Shown here: in pieces, positions 32,387 to 40,399 of the stretch | Layout: every line of letters begins with the position of its first letter | Position numbering within the stretch: the stretch's first letter is position 1 | Source: Ottowia thiooxydans DSM 14619 | GTDB lineage: Bacteria > Pseudomonadota > Gammaproteobacteria > Burkholderiales > Burkholderiaceae_C | Assembly: GCF_000422885.1 (NCBI RefSeq) | Contig: NZ_AUGX01000010.1 | Location: 62,001 to 126,000 of the forward strand | DNA length: 64,000 bases | Direction: 5' to 3' | Program-made: the position numbers and the translations under genes | The notes under the pieces: model-generated | The model's database searches: none | The model's input: the letters and a program-made list of their open reading frames with translations, nothing else | What the model was told of the DNA's origin: nothing

Positions 32387-32395
32387 TGTGATCCC

Positions 32396-33232
32396 TTAAA
32401 GACTGTTTGCGGCCTGCTGGCGTTCTGCCATCAGTGCCTTTATTTCGAGATTGGCCGCCACTTGGCGGGCCATCTGTTTTTCTTTGCTGGCGGCCGCACG
32501 CAGGCTGCTGATTTGCGCATCCAGCTCATGGCAGCGGCGCAAGGCAGCACGGCGTGCCGTGGCCTGCTGTGGGCTGACGCACTCAAAGCGACCAGTGACG
32601 GCGGCGGCTTGCCATGCGGACAGCGTGTCCATCCAGCCCTGGTAGAGCGTCAGCAGGTCAGTGCGCGGCTGCTTGCTCAGGTCCATGGCGTTGATGAACG
32701 CGTTCACAGTGTCTGCGTCCATCACCGATGCGGCGGGAGACCCGTTGTGCACAAAGACACCTTGAATCAAATCGCCGTCGAGCACGGCTTTGTCGGCTTC
32801 TTTCTGAGCCCAACGGATGTGCACCAGCGAGAGGTACAGTCGTGCGTTGTCATCCAAGACCAGAAGCACCGGGTAAGGAATGGCTCGGTGCACCAGCTCG
32901 GCAAGCCTCGCCACGCTCGGTGAAACTTTGGCAGGAATCGGGGCGAGCTGGCTGCCTTCTCGCAGGCGCACACTCAGCACGGCCAGTTCAAGGTAGCTGC
33001 GCACCTCGTCTTGGTACACCGGGATACCCGCATTGGTGGGCTTGAGGGCCGCAACCCAAGTGACCTCGTCGATCTGCTCATGCAACAGCTTGCGGTCGGC
33101 GCTGGTGGCCGTGCCGCGAGAGGTCAGGTTCTCGGTCAGCATCTTCTTGGGCACGCGTTGGCCAACTGTGGCCTCAGCAGGCAAGCACAGAGCTGAAATA
33201 AGCAGTTCTGAGGACAGATCAACCACGCTCAT
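32396..33232 (-). CDS. DUF4391 family protein
   Basis: 278 residues. The N-terminal part (LLISALCLPAEATVGQRVPKKMLTEN) and the beta-rich middle (VPVLLVLD-type strand PYPVLLVLDDNARLYLSLVHIR) match DUF4391, a family found next to helicases and methyltransferases in restriction-like loci. Its biochemical role is not established. The C-terminal third is a charged coiled coil (ARRAALRRCHELDAQISSLRAAASKEKQMARQVAANLEIKALMAERQQ). The ATGA overlap with the upstream SNF2 helicase gene shows tight coupling, and the family's usual neighbours are present here. Confidence 0.75.
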   Translation of the reverse strand: MSVVDLSSELLISALCLPAEATVGQRVPKKMLTENLTSRGTATSADRKLLHEQIDEVTWVAALKPTNAGIPVYQDEVRSYLELAVLSVRLREGSQLAPIPAKVSPSVARLAELVHRAIPYPVLLVLDDNARLYLSLVHIRWAQKEADKAVLDGDLIQGVFVHNGSPAASVMDADTVNAFINAMDLSKQPRTDLLTLYQGWMDTLSAWQAAAVTGRFECVSPQQATARRAALRRCHELDAQISSLRAAASKEKQMARQVAANLEIKALMAERQQAANSL

Positions 33233-36200
33233 GCAGCTTGTTCCTCGCCTGCACTCGGCAGGATCACCATGTAGGCCAACACCTCAAAATCGTTGGAGCC
33301 AGCGAACTCACCCTTCATGGCGTGCGTGCCGCCCGGTGAAAACAGGCTGGCTACTGCGCGTTCTTCAGACTTGCCAACGATGGATGCCACACTGGCTGCC
33401 AACAGCTTTTGGGCGTGGCGCATGTCTTCGCCATGCTTGGTGGCGCGGTCAAAACGGGCGCATGCCGTTGCATCCGGGAAGTCGCGGCCCAAGGCCATGC
33501 GTTTGAGTCGGTCGAGTGTGGTCTTGGCTTGGGTGTAGGGCAACAGCACAGCACCGTCTTCGCTGGCGTGCACAAGGTAATGCGGTGCTAAAGGGTAGCT
33601 GGGGTCGATGGCTTTCTCGGCGGCAGTGTCTTCGGCACGCAGGCAGAAGATCACGCCGGGCGGGATGTCCAGGTCATTGCTGGTGGCGACGGCAAACGCG
33701 CCCAGCGGCAGGCCGTCGAGCTTGCCGGGGTGCAGCTTGTTGAACTCGGCCAGGTCGATGCGGAAATCGGTCAGCGTCAAATCGGTGATGGCAACGCCGC
33801 TGGACAAGTCTTCCAGATCAATGACGCTGTCTTGCATTTTTAGCAACTGGTTGCGGCGGTATTCCAGATCGTTCATCTGGTTTCCGGACTGCTGCTCGAT
33901 GATGTTCTCTTCGCCAGTGGCGGAGATGTCCAACAGCACCATGCGGCCACTGACACGTTGCTCAAGGTTGATGTATTCCTCTAACTCCATGTTGGGCCAG
34001 AAGTTCACCAGTTGAATGCAGGTGTTGCGCGAGCCAATGCGGTCAATCCGCCCGAACCGCTGGATGATGCGAACCGGATTCCAGTGAATGTCGTAGTTCA
34101 CCAGCCAGTCGCAGTCTTGAAGGTTCTGGCCTTCGCTGATGCAATCGGTGGCGATCAACAGGTCCAGCTGACCCTCGGTGGCGAGGTCTTCGGGGCGCTC
34201 TTTCGAGCGTGGCGAGAACGCGGTCAGGATGCTGCTCAGGTCGCGGCGCAATGGCAAAGTGGATTGGTTGCGGCCTGAACCTGTGACCAAGGCACTTTCG
34301 ACGCCCAGCTCGGACTTGGCCCAGCCAGCCAACTGCCCATAGAGATAATTGGCTGTGTCGGCAAACGCCGTGAAGATGATGACCTTGCGGTTGCCCGCGT
34401 TGATTGGGTTCTTGCATTTGGCGGCGATGAGATCGCGCAAGCGGAGCAACTTGTCATCGCGTGCGGCGCTGACTTGTTCTGCCGCAGCGTACAGCGTGGC
34501 GAGGCGGTTGCGGTCTTCGGTGAGGTCTTGCTTCCACCGCACCAAGTCCACATCGCCCAGCAGCACCTTGACTTTGCGGCCCACCAGCAGGGATTCAAAG
34601 GCGGGGTCGTCGATGTCCACATCGGCAATGTCGAGTTCCTCAATCTCTGCCGGGTGCGAGTCGATTTGGGCCAAGGTGGCTTCCACGTCTTCAAGCTGGC
34701 GGTGCACCGTGAGGGCAAAGGACGACACGGCGCTTTCCATGCGCTTGAGCACGTTGACCCGCAGCAGGTGGATCAAGCTTTCTTCGCGGTCCACTTGCCG
34801 GAAGAAGCTTTCGCCACCGCGAATCTGCGTGCTGTACTTCTGGTCGTAGGCCTCTTGCTTGTGCGGCAGCACGTAGCGCAGCGGCGCATACGCAGCGAGG
34901 TTGAGGCGGCGAATCTCAAGGTTGATGTCGCGGATAGATCTGAATTCTCCCGCACGGTCTACGTCCGCTTTGATGTTGATCGGTGGCAGGCGATCAGGGA
35001 AGCGGCCGGTTTCGGCGGTGCCGTAGTACTTCTCGATGTGTCTGCGTGAGCGGGCAATGGTCAGATGGTCGAGCAAGGCGAAGTAGTCGAAGCCAAGCAT
35101 TTCGACCAGCAGCGCGGGGGTCTTTTCTTCGTTGGGCAGTTCCAGCCAGCGGTTGAACGCCTTTTGTGCGCGGCGTGTGGTGCTGTCGATGCTGGCAATG
35201 CCATGGTCAAACAATGCGGTGTCGTCGCCTTCCGTGACGAATGCAATCTGGTTTTTGAGGTCTGCCAGCCGGTTGTTGACCGGGGTAGCGGAGAGCATCA
35301 GCACGCGGGTCTTAACGCCTTCGCGGATGATCTTGCGCATCAGGCGGTCGTAGCGCGTTTCGTTGCCTTGGCGCGGGGACTTCTTGTTGCGGAAGTTGTG
35401 CGACTCGTCAATGACCACCAGGTCGTAGTTGCCCCAGTTCACGTGGGACAGGTCAATGTCACCAGACAAGCCGCCGTCTCGCGACAAGTCGGTGTGGTTC
35501 AGAACGTCGTAGTTGAAGCGGTCAGACGCCAGGACGTTACGCTTGTCGTTGGCCTTGTAGAGCGTCCAGTTGTCGCGCAATCGTTTGGGGCACAGCACCA
35601 GCACGCGGTCGTTGCGCAGCTCGCTGTACTTGATGATGGCCAAGGCCTCAAATGTCTTACCGAGGCCCACGCTGTCTGCAATGATGCAGCCGCCAAAGCG
35701 TTCCAGCTTGTCGATAGCCCCCACCACGCCGTCACGCTGGAACTTGTAGAGCTTTTTCCAGACCACGGTGTTGCGAATGCCGGTGGCAGACTTGACGATA
35801 CGTTCTTCGTCCATGCCTTCGCCGTTGGAGGCGAACAAGTGTTGAAGCATCAATGTGTAGACGCTGGTTGCGTCTCGGTGCGTACTCAGTTCTTTGACTG
35901 ATGCGATTAGCGCCGCCTTGGCTTCGGGCTGGTCTTTGAGTCCACCCCACTGCATGTCGAACCACTGGCTCAGCATGTGGGCTTCTGCTGGGTTCTCAGA
36001 CGTTTGAATTAGGCTTAGCGGGTTGCCGGGGGTGATGCCTAAGCCCTCGGTGCTGAAAGCAAATGAACCCAGAACCGCCTGTTGCGCTATGCCTTGGTCA
36101 TCACGCAAGACCATAGTGCCCTGCGGAATGGAGCCCGAGGCGTGGCGGACCTGTGCCTTGGCATCAAGCCACGTTGAGAACTTGCGAGCCAGCCAAGGTG

Positions 36201-36462
36201 CTTGCAGCTTGTTGCGTGCGGCGCGGTCAGCCTTGGTGCCCAGCAAGCCCAACTGCTCGTGGACGCTGATGGAGCCATCCTGATGCCGTTTGGGTGGCAC
36301 AACCAAGCGTGCATTGGCGAGACGAGGTACGTCCGCCAAGACTTCGGCAAATGCGAACAAAGAGAAGGACGGTGAAACAACGTCCAGTTGGTGGTTGGGT
36401 TTCAACCACGGACGCACCAAGTCCACGACACGATCTGTGCCCGCATTGCTGACGAACTTCAT
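33229..36462 (-). CDS. SNF2-type helicase with degenerate phospholipase D-like N-terminus
   Basis: 1077 residues. The SF2 core has Walker A ADSVGLGKT (262-270), DESH (352-355), VLMLSATPVNNR and the motif V/VI run ATDCISEGQNLQDCDW then IQRFGRIDRIGSRN, as in SNF2/RapA-type translocases. The N-terminal 150 residues have the layout of a PLD-like domain (VLGSFAFSTEGLGI resembles the G-S-x-N-x-T-x-x-G-L half), but the HxK lysine is missing, so it is probably a DNA-binding module, not a nuclease. GGAGGGG lies before ATG 36462. The gene is the first of the long minus-strand defence operon and follows a toxin-antitoxin pair by 54 bp. Confidence 0.85.
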   Translation of the reverse strand: MKFVSNAGTDRVVDLVRPWLKPNHQLDVVSPSFSLFAFAEVLADVPRLANARLVVPPKRHQDGSISVHEQLGLLGTKADRAARNKLQAPWLARKFSTWLDAKAQVRHASGSIPQGTMVLRDDQGIAQQAVLGSFAFSTEGLGITPGNPLSLIQTSENPAEAHMLSQWFDMQWGGLKDQPEAKAALIASVKELSTHRDATSVYTLMLQHLFASNGEGMDEERIVKSATGIRNTVVWKKLYKFQRDGVVGAIDKLERFGGCIIADSVGLGKTFEALAIIKYSELRNDRVLVLCPKRLRDNWTLYKANDKRNVLASDRFNYDVLNHTDLSRDGGLSGDIDLSHVNWGNYDLVVIDESHNFRNKKSPRQGNETRYDRLMRKIIREGVKTRVLMLSATPVNNRLADLKNQIAFVTEGDDTALFDHGIASIDSTTRRAQKAFNRWLELPNEEKTPALLVEMLGFDYFALLDHLTIARSRRHIEKYYGTAETGRFPDRLPPINIKADVDRAGEFRSIRDINLEIRRLNLAAYAPLRYVLPHKQEAYDQKYSTQIRGGESFFRQVDREESLIHLLRVNVLKRMESAVSSFALTVHRQLEDVEATLAQIDSHPAEIEELDIADVDIDDPAFESLLVGRKVKVLLGDVDLVRWKQDLTEDRNRLATLYAAAEQVSAARDDKLLRLRDLIAAKCKNPINAGNRKVIIFTAFADTANYLYGQLAGWAKSELGVESALVTGSGRNQSTLPLRRDLSSILTAFSPRSKERPEDLATEGQLDLLIATDCISEGQNLQDCDWLVNYDIHWNPVRIIQRFGRIDRIGSRNTCIQLVNFWPNMELEEYINLEQRVSGRMVLLDISATGEENIIEQQSGNQMNDLEYRRNQLLKMQDSVIDLEDLSSGVAITDLTLTDFRIDLAEFNKLHPGKLDGLPLGAFAVATSNDLDIPPGVIFCLRAEDTAAEKAIDPSYPLAPHYLVHASEDGAVLLPYTQAKTTLDRLKRMALGRDFPDATACARFDRATKHGEDMRHAQKLLAASVASIVGKSEERAVASLFSPGGTHAMKGEFAGSNDFEVLAYMVILPSAGEEQAA

Positions 36463-36516
36463 GTACCGATCCCCTCCTTATGACATTCTGTTTTTCTCAT
36501 CATTATCTGCGCCGGA

Positions 36517-36936
36517 TTATTCGCCAGCGACCGTATTAGGGAAACTGTGCGAACCTGCCAGCCACATGGATTCCAGGTCGAACGACAACTGCCCGTAATA
36601 CCGTAAGTTCAACAGATATACGGCATCCTTCGCCGCAGCGTAGATGAGCAAAAATGAGGGCGAAACATACTGCCGGGGCTGAAGGTGGCCCGCACGCCGT
36701 TTCAAAGCTTCTTGGGCAGTCAGAGATTCAACTGCACCGGCTTTCTCGTCTAACAAGGCGCGGCCAAGGAGTGGAAACCGGCCCAGATTTGGGACGATCT
36801 TCGTCAAAAGCTCGTCGAGCAGGGTATCGAAGGCTTGTGGCTGTCCTGCGGCAATCAGAAATCGCTCGGCATCCTGAAGGCTCGCCTCGAAGCTGGCGCT
36901 GACCTTCACTGGGTGCAATTCGGCCTTGGCGGTCAC
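36517..36936 (-). CDS. RelE/ParE-family toxin
   Basis: 139 residues from GTG 36936, five bases after the antitoxin stop and preceded by AAGGA; an upstream ATG at 36981 would overlap the antitoxin. The fold pattern fits RelE/ParE: an N-terminal strand (HPVKVSASFEASLQDAERFL), helices, then GRFPLLGR and the C-terminal strands PSFLLIYAAAKDAVYLLNLRYYGQLSFDLES. RelE/ParE toxins either cut mRNA on ribosomes or poison gyrase; which one applies cannot be read from the sequence. It pairs with the Phd/YefM-type gene just upstream. Confidence 0.75.
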   Translation of the reverse strand: MTAKAELHPVKVSASFEASLQDAERFLIAAGQPQAFDTLLDELLTKIVPNLGRFPLLGRALLDEKAGAVESLTAQEALKRRAGHLQPRQYVSPSFLLIYAAAKDAVYLLNLRYYGQLSFDLESMWLAGSHSFPNTVAGE

Positions 36937-36940
36937 GGGG

Positions 36941-37243
36941 TCAGGTCCTTGACTTATCAGTGCGGCTGCGTTTGATGGCATTCAAGGCGACTTTTGCGTC
37001 TTTTACTTTACCTGCCTGCACGTCATCCAGGCCCTTGTTTGCGCAGTCAATCAGGAGTAGGTGGATGCGTTCACGCTCCAATTGGTGGTAGTAATCCAGC
37101 CGCTGCGCGTCTATGAGGGCAACGTAGCTCTCGCCATTCTTGGTGATGACCTTTTCCGCACCGGCTTTCACTTGGTCGGCCAATTCAGACAGGTTCGCCC
37201 TGGCTTGCGAAAACGGAATCACATCACAGGCAGAGATCGCCAT
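36941..37243 (-). CDS. Phd/YefM-type antitoxin
   Basis: 100 residues from ATG 37243, with GGAGG upstream. The N-terminus MAISACDVIPFSQARANLSELADQVKAGAEKVITKNGESYVALI is the Phd/YefM DNA-binding dimer pattern (FSQARANLSEL...NG). The C-terminal part is helical and charged and should wrap the toxin. It is followed directly by the toxin gene, the standard order in which the antitoxin-toxin complex represses its own promoter. A longer in-frame start at 37360 has no ribosome site. Confidence 0.85.
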   Translation of the reverse strand: MAISACDVIPFSQARANLSELADQVKAGAEKVITKNGESYVALIDAQRLDYYHQLERERIHLLLIDCANKGLDDVQAGKVKDAKVALNAIKRSRTDKSRT

Positions 37244-37313
37244 AGGGGCCTCCAGTTGGCAGATGGTTTGTACAAAGTCTTGCACATCATAACTGCCGTC
37301 GGGAGATGGGCTG

Positions 37314-37625
37314 TCAACCATCGATCTCGGAAACGACGGAGGCGAGGTCGTGCAAAGCAATGGCTGGCGGGTCGTCAGGCGTGGTTTCTCGCACCAGCGT
37401 GAGCTTTTCGACCCCGTGGTACAGGTATACGGCTGGCGCCGGGCAGTTTTCGCCTGCTTGATTCCAGACCTGCGCCCAATGACGGTTGATCTGTGAGTAG
37501 TGCTGCAAGTCGAGAGGGGCTGCGACGAACCAACTGTTCAGTGTTTGCCAAGGGATCGCAACCGCGATGTCTGTTCGCAGGGCGGACAGGGCGTTGCGAA
37601 GTTGGTTCAAGTGATGTTCATTCAT
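37314..37625 (-). CDS. Small hypothetical protein
   Basis: 103 residues from ATG 37625, with AGGAACAGCC before it. No family is recognised. It has an N-terminal helix (MNEHHLNQLRNALSALRTDI), a hydrophobic middle (WQTLNSWFVAAPLDLQHY) and an acidic C-terminus (IALHDLASVVSEIDG). No membrane segment or signal is seen. It precedes the antitoxin gene on the same strand with a gap of 70 bp. Confidence 0.5.
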   Translation of the reverse strand: MNEHHLNQLRNALSALRTDIAVAIPWQTLNSWFVAAPLDLQHYSQINRHWAQVWNQAGENCPAPAVYLYHGVEKLTLVRETTPDDPPAIALHDLASVVSEIDG

Positions 37626-37697
37626 GGCTGTTCCTGGTATGAGTTGCGGTAAGCCATCAAATTGCCTTGCCCGCTGTACCAAAGCCCGCTTGCCAAG

Positions 37698-38513
37698 TCA
37701 GTTAGTCGGATGAGCGATCCAGCCAGCAATGGTGCCTACGGCCTCCCGCTCCATGCCGATATAGCCATGGAAGTGCTGCCCAGCGCACGGGTCACCAGTT
37801 GGGTTCGCCCCGCCATCAACAAAGATCAGCTTCTTGACCGGCGCATTGCGAAACCCCTTGAAGGCGGCAGGCACCTCGTCTGGTCGGCAATGAATACAGG
37901 CATCCTTGCTGTGGTGGAACATCAGCACCGGAACTTTGATTGCCTGCAAGTCCTGCTTGGGCACCGCGCCAGGCTTTTTGAAGTTGACCACGCTGGAGGT
38001 CAGTACCAACCCGGCAATCTCGGCCTGTGCATGGATGGCAGTCGAGGTGGCAGAGATCGTGCCTCGGCTGGTGCCGACAATCCAGACCGGCGCGAGGCTC
38101 TTGGTCTTCACGAAGTCGAGCACCTTGCGCACGTCGGTCATGTGGGTGTCGCTGATGCGGTCGGCGTAATCCAGATCTTCCGAGTCGCTGGGCCTGCCAA
38201 AGATGGCCACGTTGAAGCCGTTGGCGGTGAAGTATGGCGCGGAGCGCACCAGAAAGTTGTTGCTGGTGGCTTTGCCGTTCTCCACCTTGCCAAAGCCGCC
38301 ACCACCACCGGGGAACAGGAAAACCGTTGCCTTGGCGTTGTCGGCTGGTTCCCAGAACAGCGTTGTGTTCACCCCTTCGCGGGTCGGCACCTTGAACAAC
38401 ACGCCTTCGGCCCACAGCAAACCGGGGAAGCAGCCCATGGCCACCAAGACCAGCCGAAGCAGCAAGTTGCGGAACATTGTCTGACTTGTTATTGCCTTGT
38501 ATGCGTTGACCAT
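37698..38513 (-). CDS. Exported alpha/beta hydrolase-fold protein
   Basis: 271 residues from ATG 38513 (MVNAYKAITS...); ATG 38477 gives a more compact signal peptide, MFRNLLLRLVLVAMGCFPGL, with cleavage near LWA-EG. The hydrolase fold is shown by FLFPGGGGGFG (oxyanion loop), the nucleophile elbow VGTSRGT and a late acid and His (HSKDACIH; GQHFHGYIG). Similar proteins are annotated as hydrolases of unknown substrate. It starts seven bases after the stop of the membrane protein gene upstream and is probably cotranscribed. A periplasmic location is predicted. Confidence 0.7.
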   Translation of the reverse strand: MVNAYKAITSQTMFRNLLLRLVLVAMGCFPGLLWAEGVLFKVPTREGVNTTLFWEPADNAKATVFLFPGGGGGFGKVENGKATSNNFLVRSAPYFTANGFNVAIFGRPSDSEDLDYADRISDTHMTDVRKVLDFVKTKSLAPVWIVGTSRGTISATSTAIHAQAEIAGLVLTSSVVNFKKPGAVPKQDLQAIKVPVLMFHHSKDACIHCRPDEVPAAFKGFRNAPVKKLIFVDGGANPTGDPCAGQHFHGYIGMEREAVGTIAGWIAHPTN

Positions 38514-38519
38514 GTGCAA

Positions 38520-39140
38520 CTATTCCAGTTCAGCCATGACCTTGACCCGACTGTTGCCGTTGGCTGTGATGAGGTGGATGCACTCATCCCGCTTGAGCTT
38601 GTTGGTGAAGCTGATGCGCCGTGACCCGAAGTCGCCATGCAGAAACACTCTCTTTCCGGCTTGGCGGGTGATGCGTTGCACATCCGCCAGCGGCACGCTG
38701 TCCAAGGTGGTGAACTGGCGAACCACTGGCATGACGGTCAGATAGTCGGAAATGTCCAGACTCTCGGAGTTCGGTGGAAAGTAAACCAAACCTTTTTGGT
38801 AGTCCACCACCACACCTAGAAACGCCTGCGCTTGAACCTTGCCCACCCAGTTCAGCACCACCAAGCCCAGCGGCACCGAGAGCACCATGGTCCACGGCGC
38901 ACGTTGGTAGAGCAACCATGCCATTGCAGCGTAGGCAAAGGCCATAACACTGCTGCGCAGCATGGCTTCCCAGTTCGTCCCCATGTCAAAGACCCGGCGA
39001 GTGTGAGGTCCGGTCAGGTACTTGGCCTTGAGTTTTGCGTAGTGGTACAGGCTGAACGCGATAGCGGCCAGGATGAATGGAATCAGCGCGAAGGCGAGAT
39101 TGGTGTCTGCCTGCGCTTCTTTTTGCTTTTTGGTTGCCAT
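38520..39140 (-). CDS. Membrane protein of unknown function
   Basis: 206 residues with hydrophobic segments at about 15-34 (NLAFALIPFILAAIAFSLYH), 60-80 (MLRSSVMAFAYAAMAWLL) and 84-104 (PWTMVLSVPLGLVVLNWVG). The C-terminal half is soluble and beta-rich (FLGVVVDYQKGLVYFPP..., VPLADVQRITRQAGKRVFLHGDFGSRRISF) and looks like a PH-type or bPH-like fold, which is only an impression. It precedes the exported hydrolase gene and diverges from the XRE regulator across a large inverted repeat, so the regulator may control both. Confidence 0.55.
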   Translation of the reverse strand: MATKKQKEAQADTNLAFALIPFILAAIAFSLYHYAKLKAKYLTGPHTRRVFDMGTNWEAMLRSSVMAFAYAAMAWLLYQRAPWTMVLSVPLGLVVLNWVGKVQAQAFLGVVVDYQKGLVYFPPNSESLDISDYLTVMPVVRQFTTLDSVPLADVQRITRQAGKRVFLHGDFGSRRISFTNKLKRDECIHLITANGNSRVKVMAELE

Positions 39141-39170
39141 TGAGATTTCCTTCCTTTGGATGAAGACACA

Positions 39171-39221
39171 CTATGTGTTTGTTTTGTTGGTTGGCGAGTT
39201 TGCCAGAAAACAAACACATAG
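39171..39221. promoter_or_regulatory. Perfect 15-bp inverted repeat between divergent genes (operator candidate)
   Basis: CTATGTGTTTGTTTT (39171-39185) and its exact reverse complement (39207-39221) are separated by 21 bp. Each arm sits inside a shorter ACAC...GTGT palindrome. The site lies 16 bp before the XRE regulator's ATG and 30 bp from the membrane gene's ATG, the expected place for an autoregulatory operator. Confidence 0.6.
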
Positions 39222-39236
39222 TTTGTGTACTTATAG

Positions 39237-39563
39237 ATGGTGAAATTCGAGACTTGGGGGATGTCTCGCGTTGTCATCAATAAACCCCAACCCTTAGAAG
39301 CTCGGTTCGCAAAAGAACGCGATCAGCTCCAGGTTGTGTTTGGCGCACGCCTGCGGGAATTGCGCACATCGCATAACCTGACGCTGGAAATGCTGGCCGA
39401 GCGGGCTGACTTGCACGCCAACTATGTGGGCGCGGTAGAGCGCGGCGAGCGCAATCTGACCCTGTTCAATATCTGGCGCATCGCGGGTGCGTTGGGCTTG
39501 CCCACAACGGACCTTGTTAATGAACTGCCAATGCGCAAGGTAAAGCGCACCGGTACTTCGTAG
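39237..39563 (+). CDS. XRE-family transcriptional regulator
   Basis: 108 residues with one Cro/C1-type helix-turn-helix: FGARLRELRTSHNLTLEMLAERADLHANYVGAVERGERNLTLFNIWRIAGALGL (about residues 35-88). This pattern is close to short single-domain regulators such as restriction-modification controller proteins. No ribosome site precedes ATG 39237; the message may be leaderless, or ATG 39261 may be used. The perfect inverted repeat upstream is its likely binding site. Target genes may include the divergent membrane/hydrolase pair. Confidence 0.75.
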   Translation: MVKFETWGMSRVVINKPQPLEARFAKERDQLQVVFGARLRELRTSHNLTLEMLAERADLHANYVGAVERGERNLTLFNIWRIAGALGLPTTDLVNELPMRKVKRTGTS

Positions 39564-39580
39564 CCGTTCAGTCAAAAACG

Positions 39581-40399
39581 CTACGCAAGGGCTTGTGCGA
39601 TTTCCTCGATCAAGCCTTCCGGCACGTCTTTGACTTGCACGGGGTAGCGCAGTGCCAGCAACCGCTGACGGAGCAATGGCCGCTGCTGGAACCTCGCCAT
39701 CAATGCTCGGCGCATCGTTTGACAGTAGAACGCTTCCGGCACTTGGTGACTTTGCAGCGCCTTGCGTAAGGCATGCGGCCAATCGGCAACCTTGGCGCTT
39801 CGCCATACCTGATCGTCCAGAATGAAATCCAACGGCGCGGCCGGATGCAGCCAGCCAAAGTCTTGTTCAGGCCCATCGACCGTGATCCGGTCAATCTGGA
39901 AGTGGTGGCCGGGTTCGGCCAGTTCGATGCATCCGTCAATATCGGCGCGGTAGTTGAGCCTGAGTCGTTGACCAGATGCAAACGTCATATCGACCCCCCA
40001 GCTTGGCGAACCAGCCGCCCAGATTTCGGCGGTCACGTCGATGTGGTTGAGTGTCTGCGCCGTGGCTGAGTGGGCAAGCCTTATCCACGGTGCCCACTGC
40101 GTGGGGGAGACAGCATTTCGCAAGGCGGAGGCATCGGTCACGTCGCACTGGGTGATTCGGTAGCCAAGTGAAACGGCATCGCCTGACGCCAAGCCGAAGA
40201 CCGTGCCCTTCGGGCTGTGAAGGTAGCGCAACGGTGATGTGCAGATCAGCGACGTGGCCGTGTGGCCGCTGCCAAAGGTCAGCACGAACGCTCCTGCCAG
40301 GTCTTGGCGCACCGCAGGCTGCGTCGTTAGGGCTTTCGCCCATGGCTCGCAGACCTCAATGCCCGTCAACGGTGAGCCGATCAGTGTTTCAAGCTGCAT
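39581..40399 (-). CDS. Hypothetical protein coupled to a C39-like peptidase gene
   Basis: 272 residues from ATG 40399 (MQLETLIGSPLTGIEVCEPW), which overlaps the end of the upstream peptidase-like gene by 11 bases. I recognise no family. The sequence looks beta-rich in the first two thirds (FVLTFGSGHTATSLICTSPL, WGVDMTFASGQRLRLNY, CIELAEPGHHFQIDRITV), with a helical C-terminus (QRPLLRQRLLALRYPVQV...). There are two His-rich loops but no obvious catalytic motif. The overlap suggests a functional partner of the C39-like protein. Confidence 0.5.
   Translation of the reverse strand: MQLETLIGSPLTGIEVCEPWAKALTTQPAVRQDLAGAFVLTFGSGHTATSLICTSPLRYLHSPKGTVFGLASGDAVSLGYRITQCDVTDASALRNAVSPTQWAPWIRLAHSATAQTLNHIDVTAEIWAAGSPSWGVDMTFASGQRLRLNYRADIDGCIELAEPGHHFQIDRITVDGPEQDFGWLHPAAPLDFILDDQVWRSAKVADWPHALRKALQSHQVPEAFYCQTMRRALMARFQQRPLLRQRLLALRYPVQVKDVPEGLIEEIAQALA

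Noticed and set aside
35065-35901. 278-residue plus-strand ORF
   Set aside because: It is antisense to the SNF2 helicase gene, whose motifs are all in the minus frame.
21966-36462. BREX or DISARM system
   Set aside because: No PglZ, BrxC, BrxL or DUF1998 protein is present.
37662-38624. 320-residue plus-strand ORF
   Set aside because: It is antisense to the exported hydrolase gene and has no start signal or family pattern.
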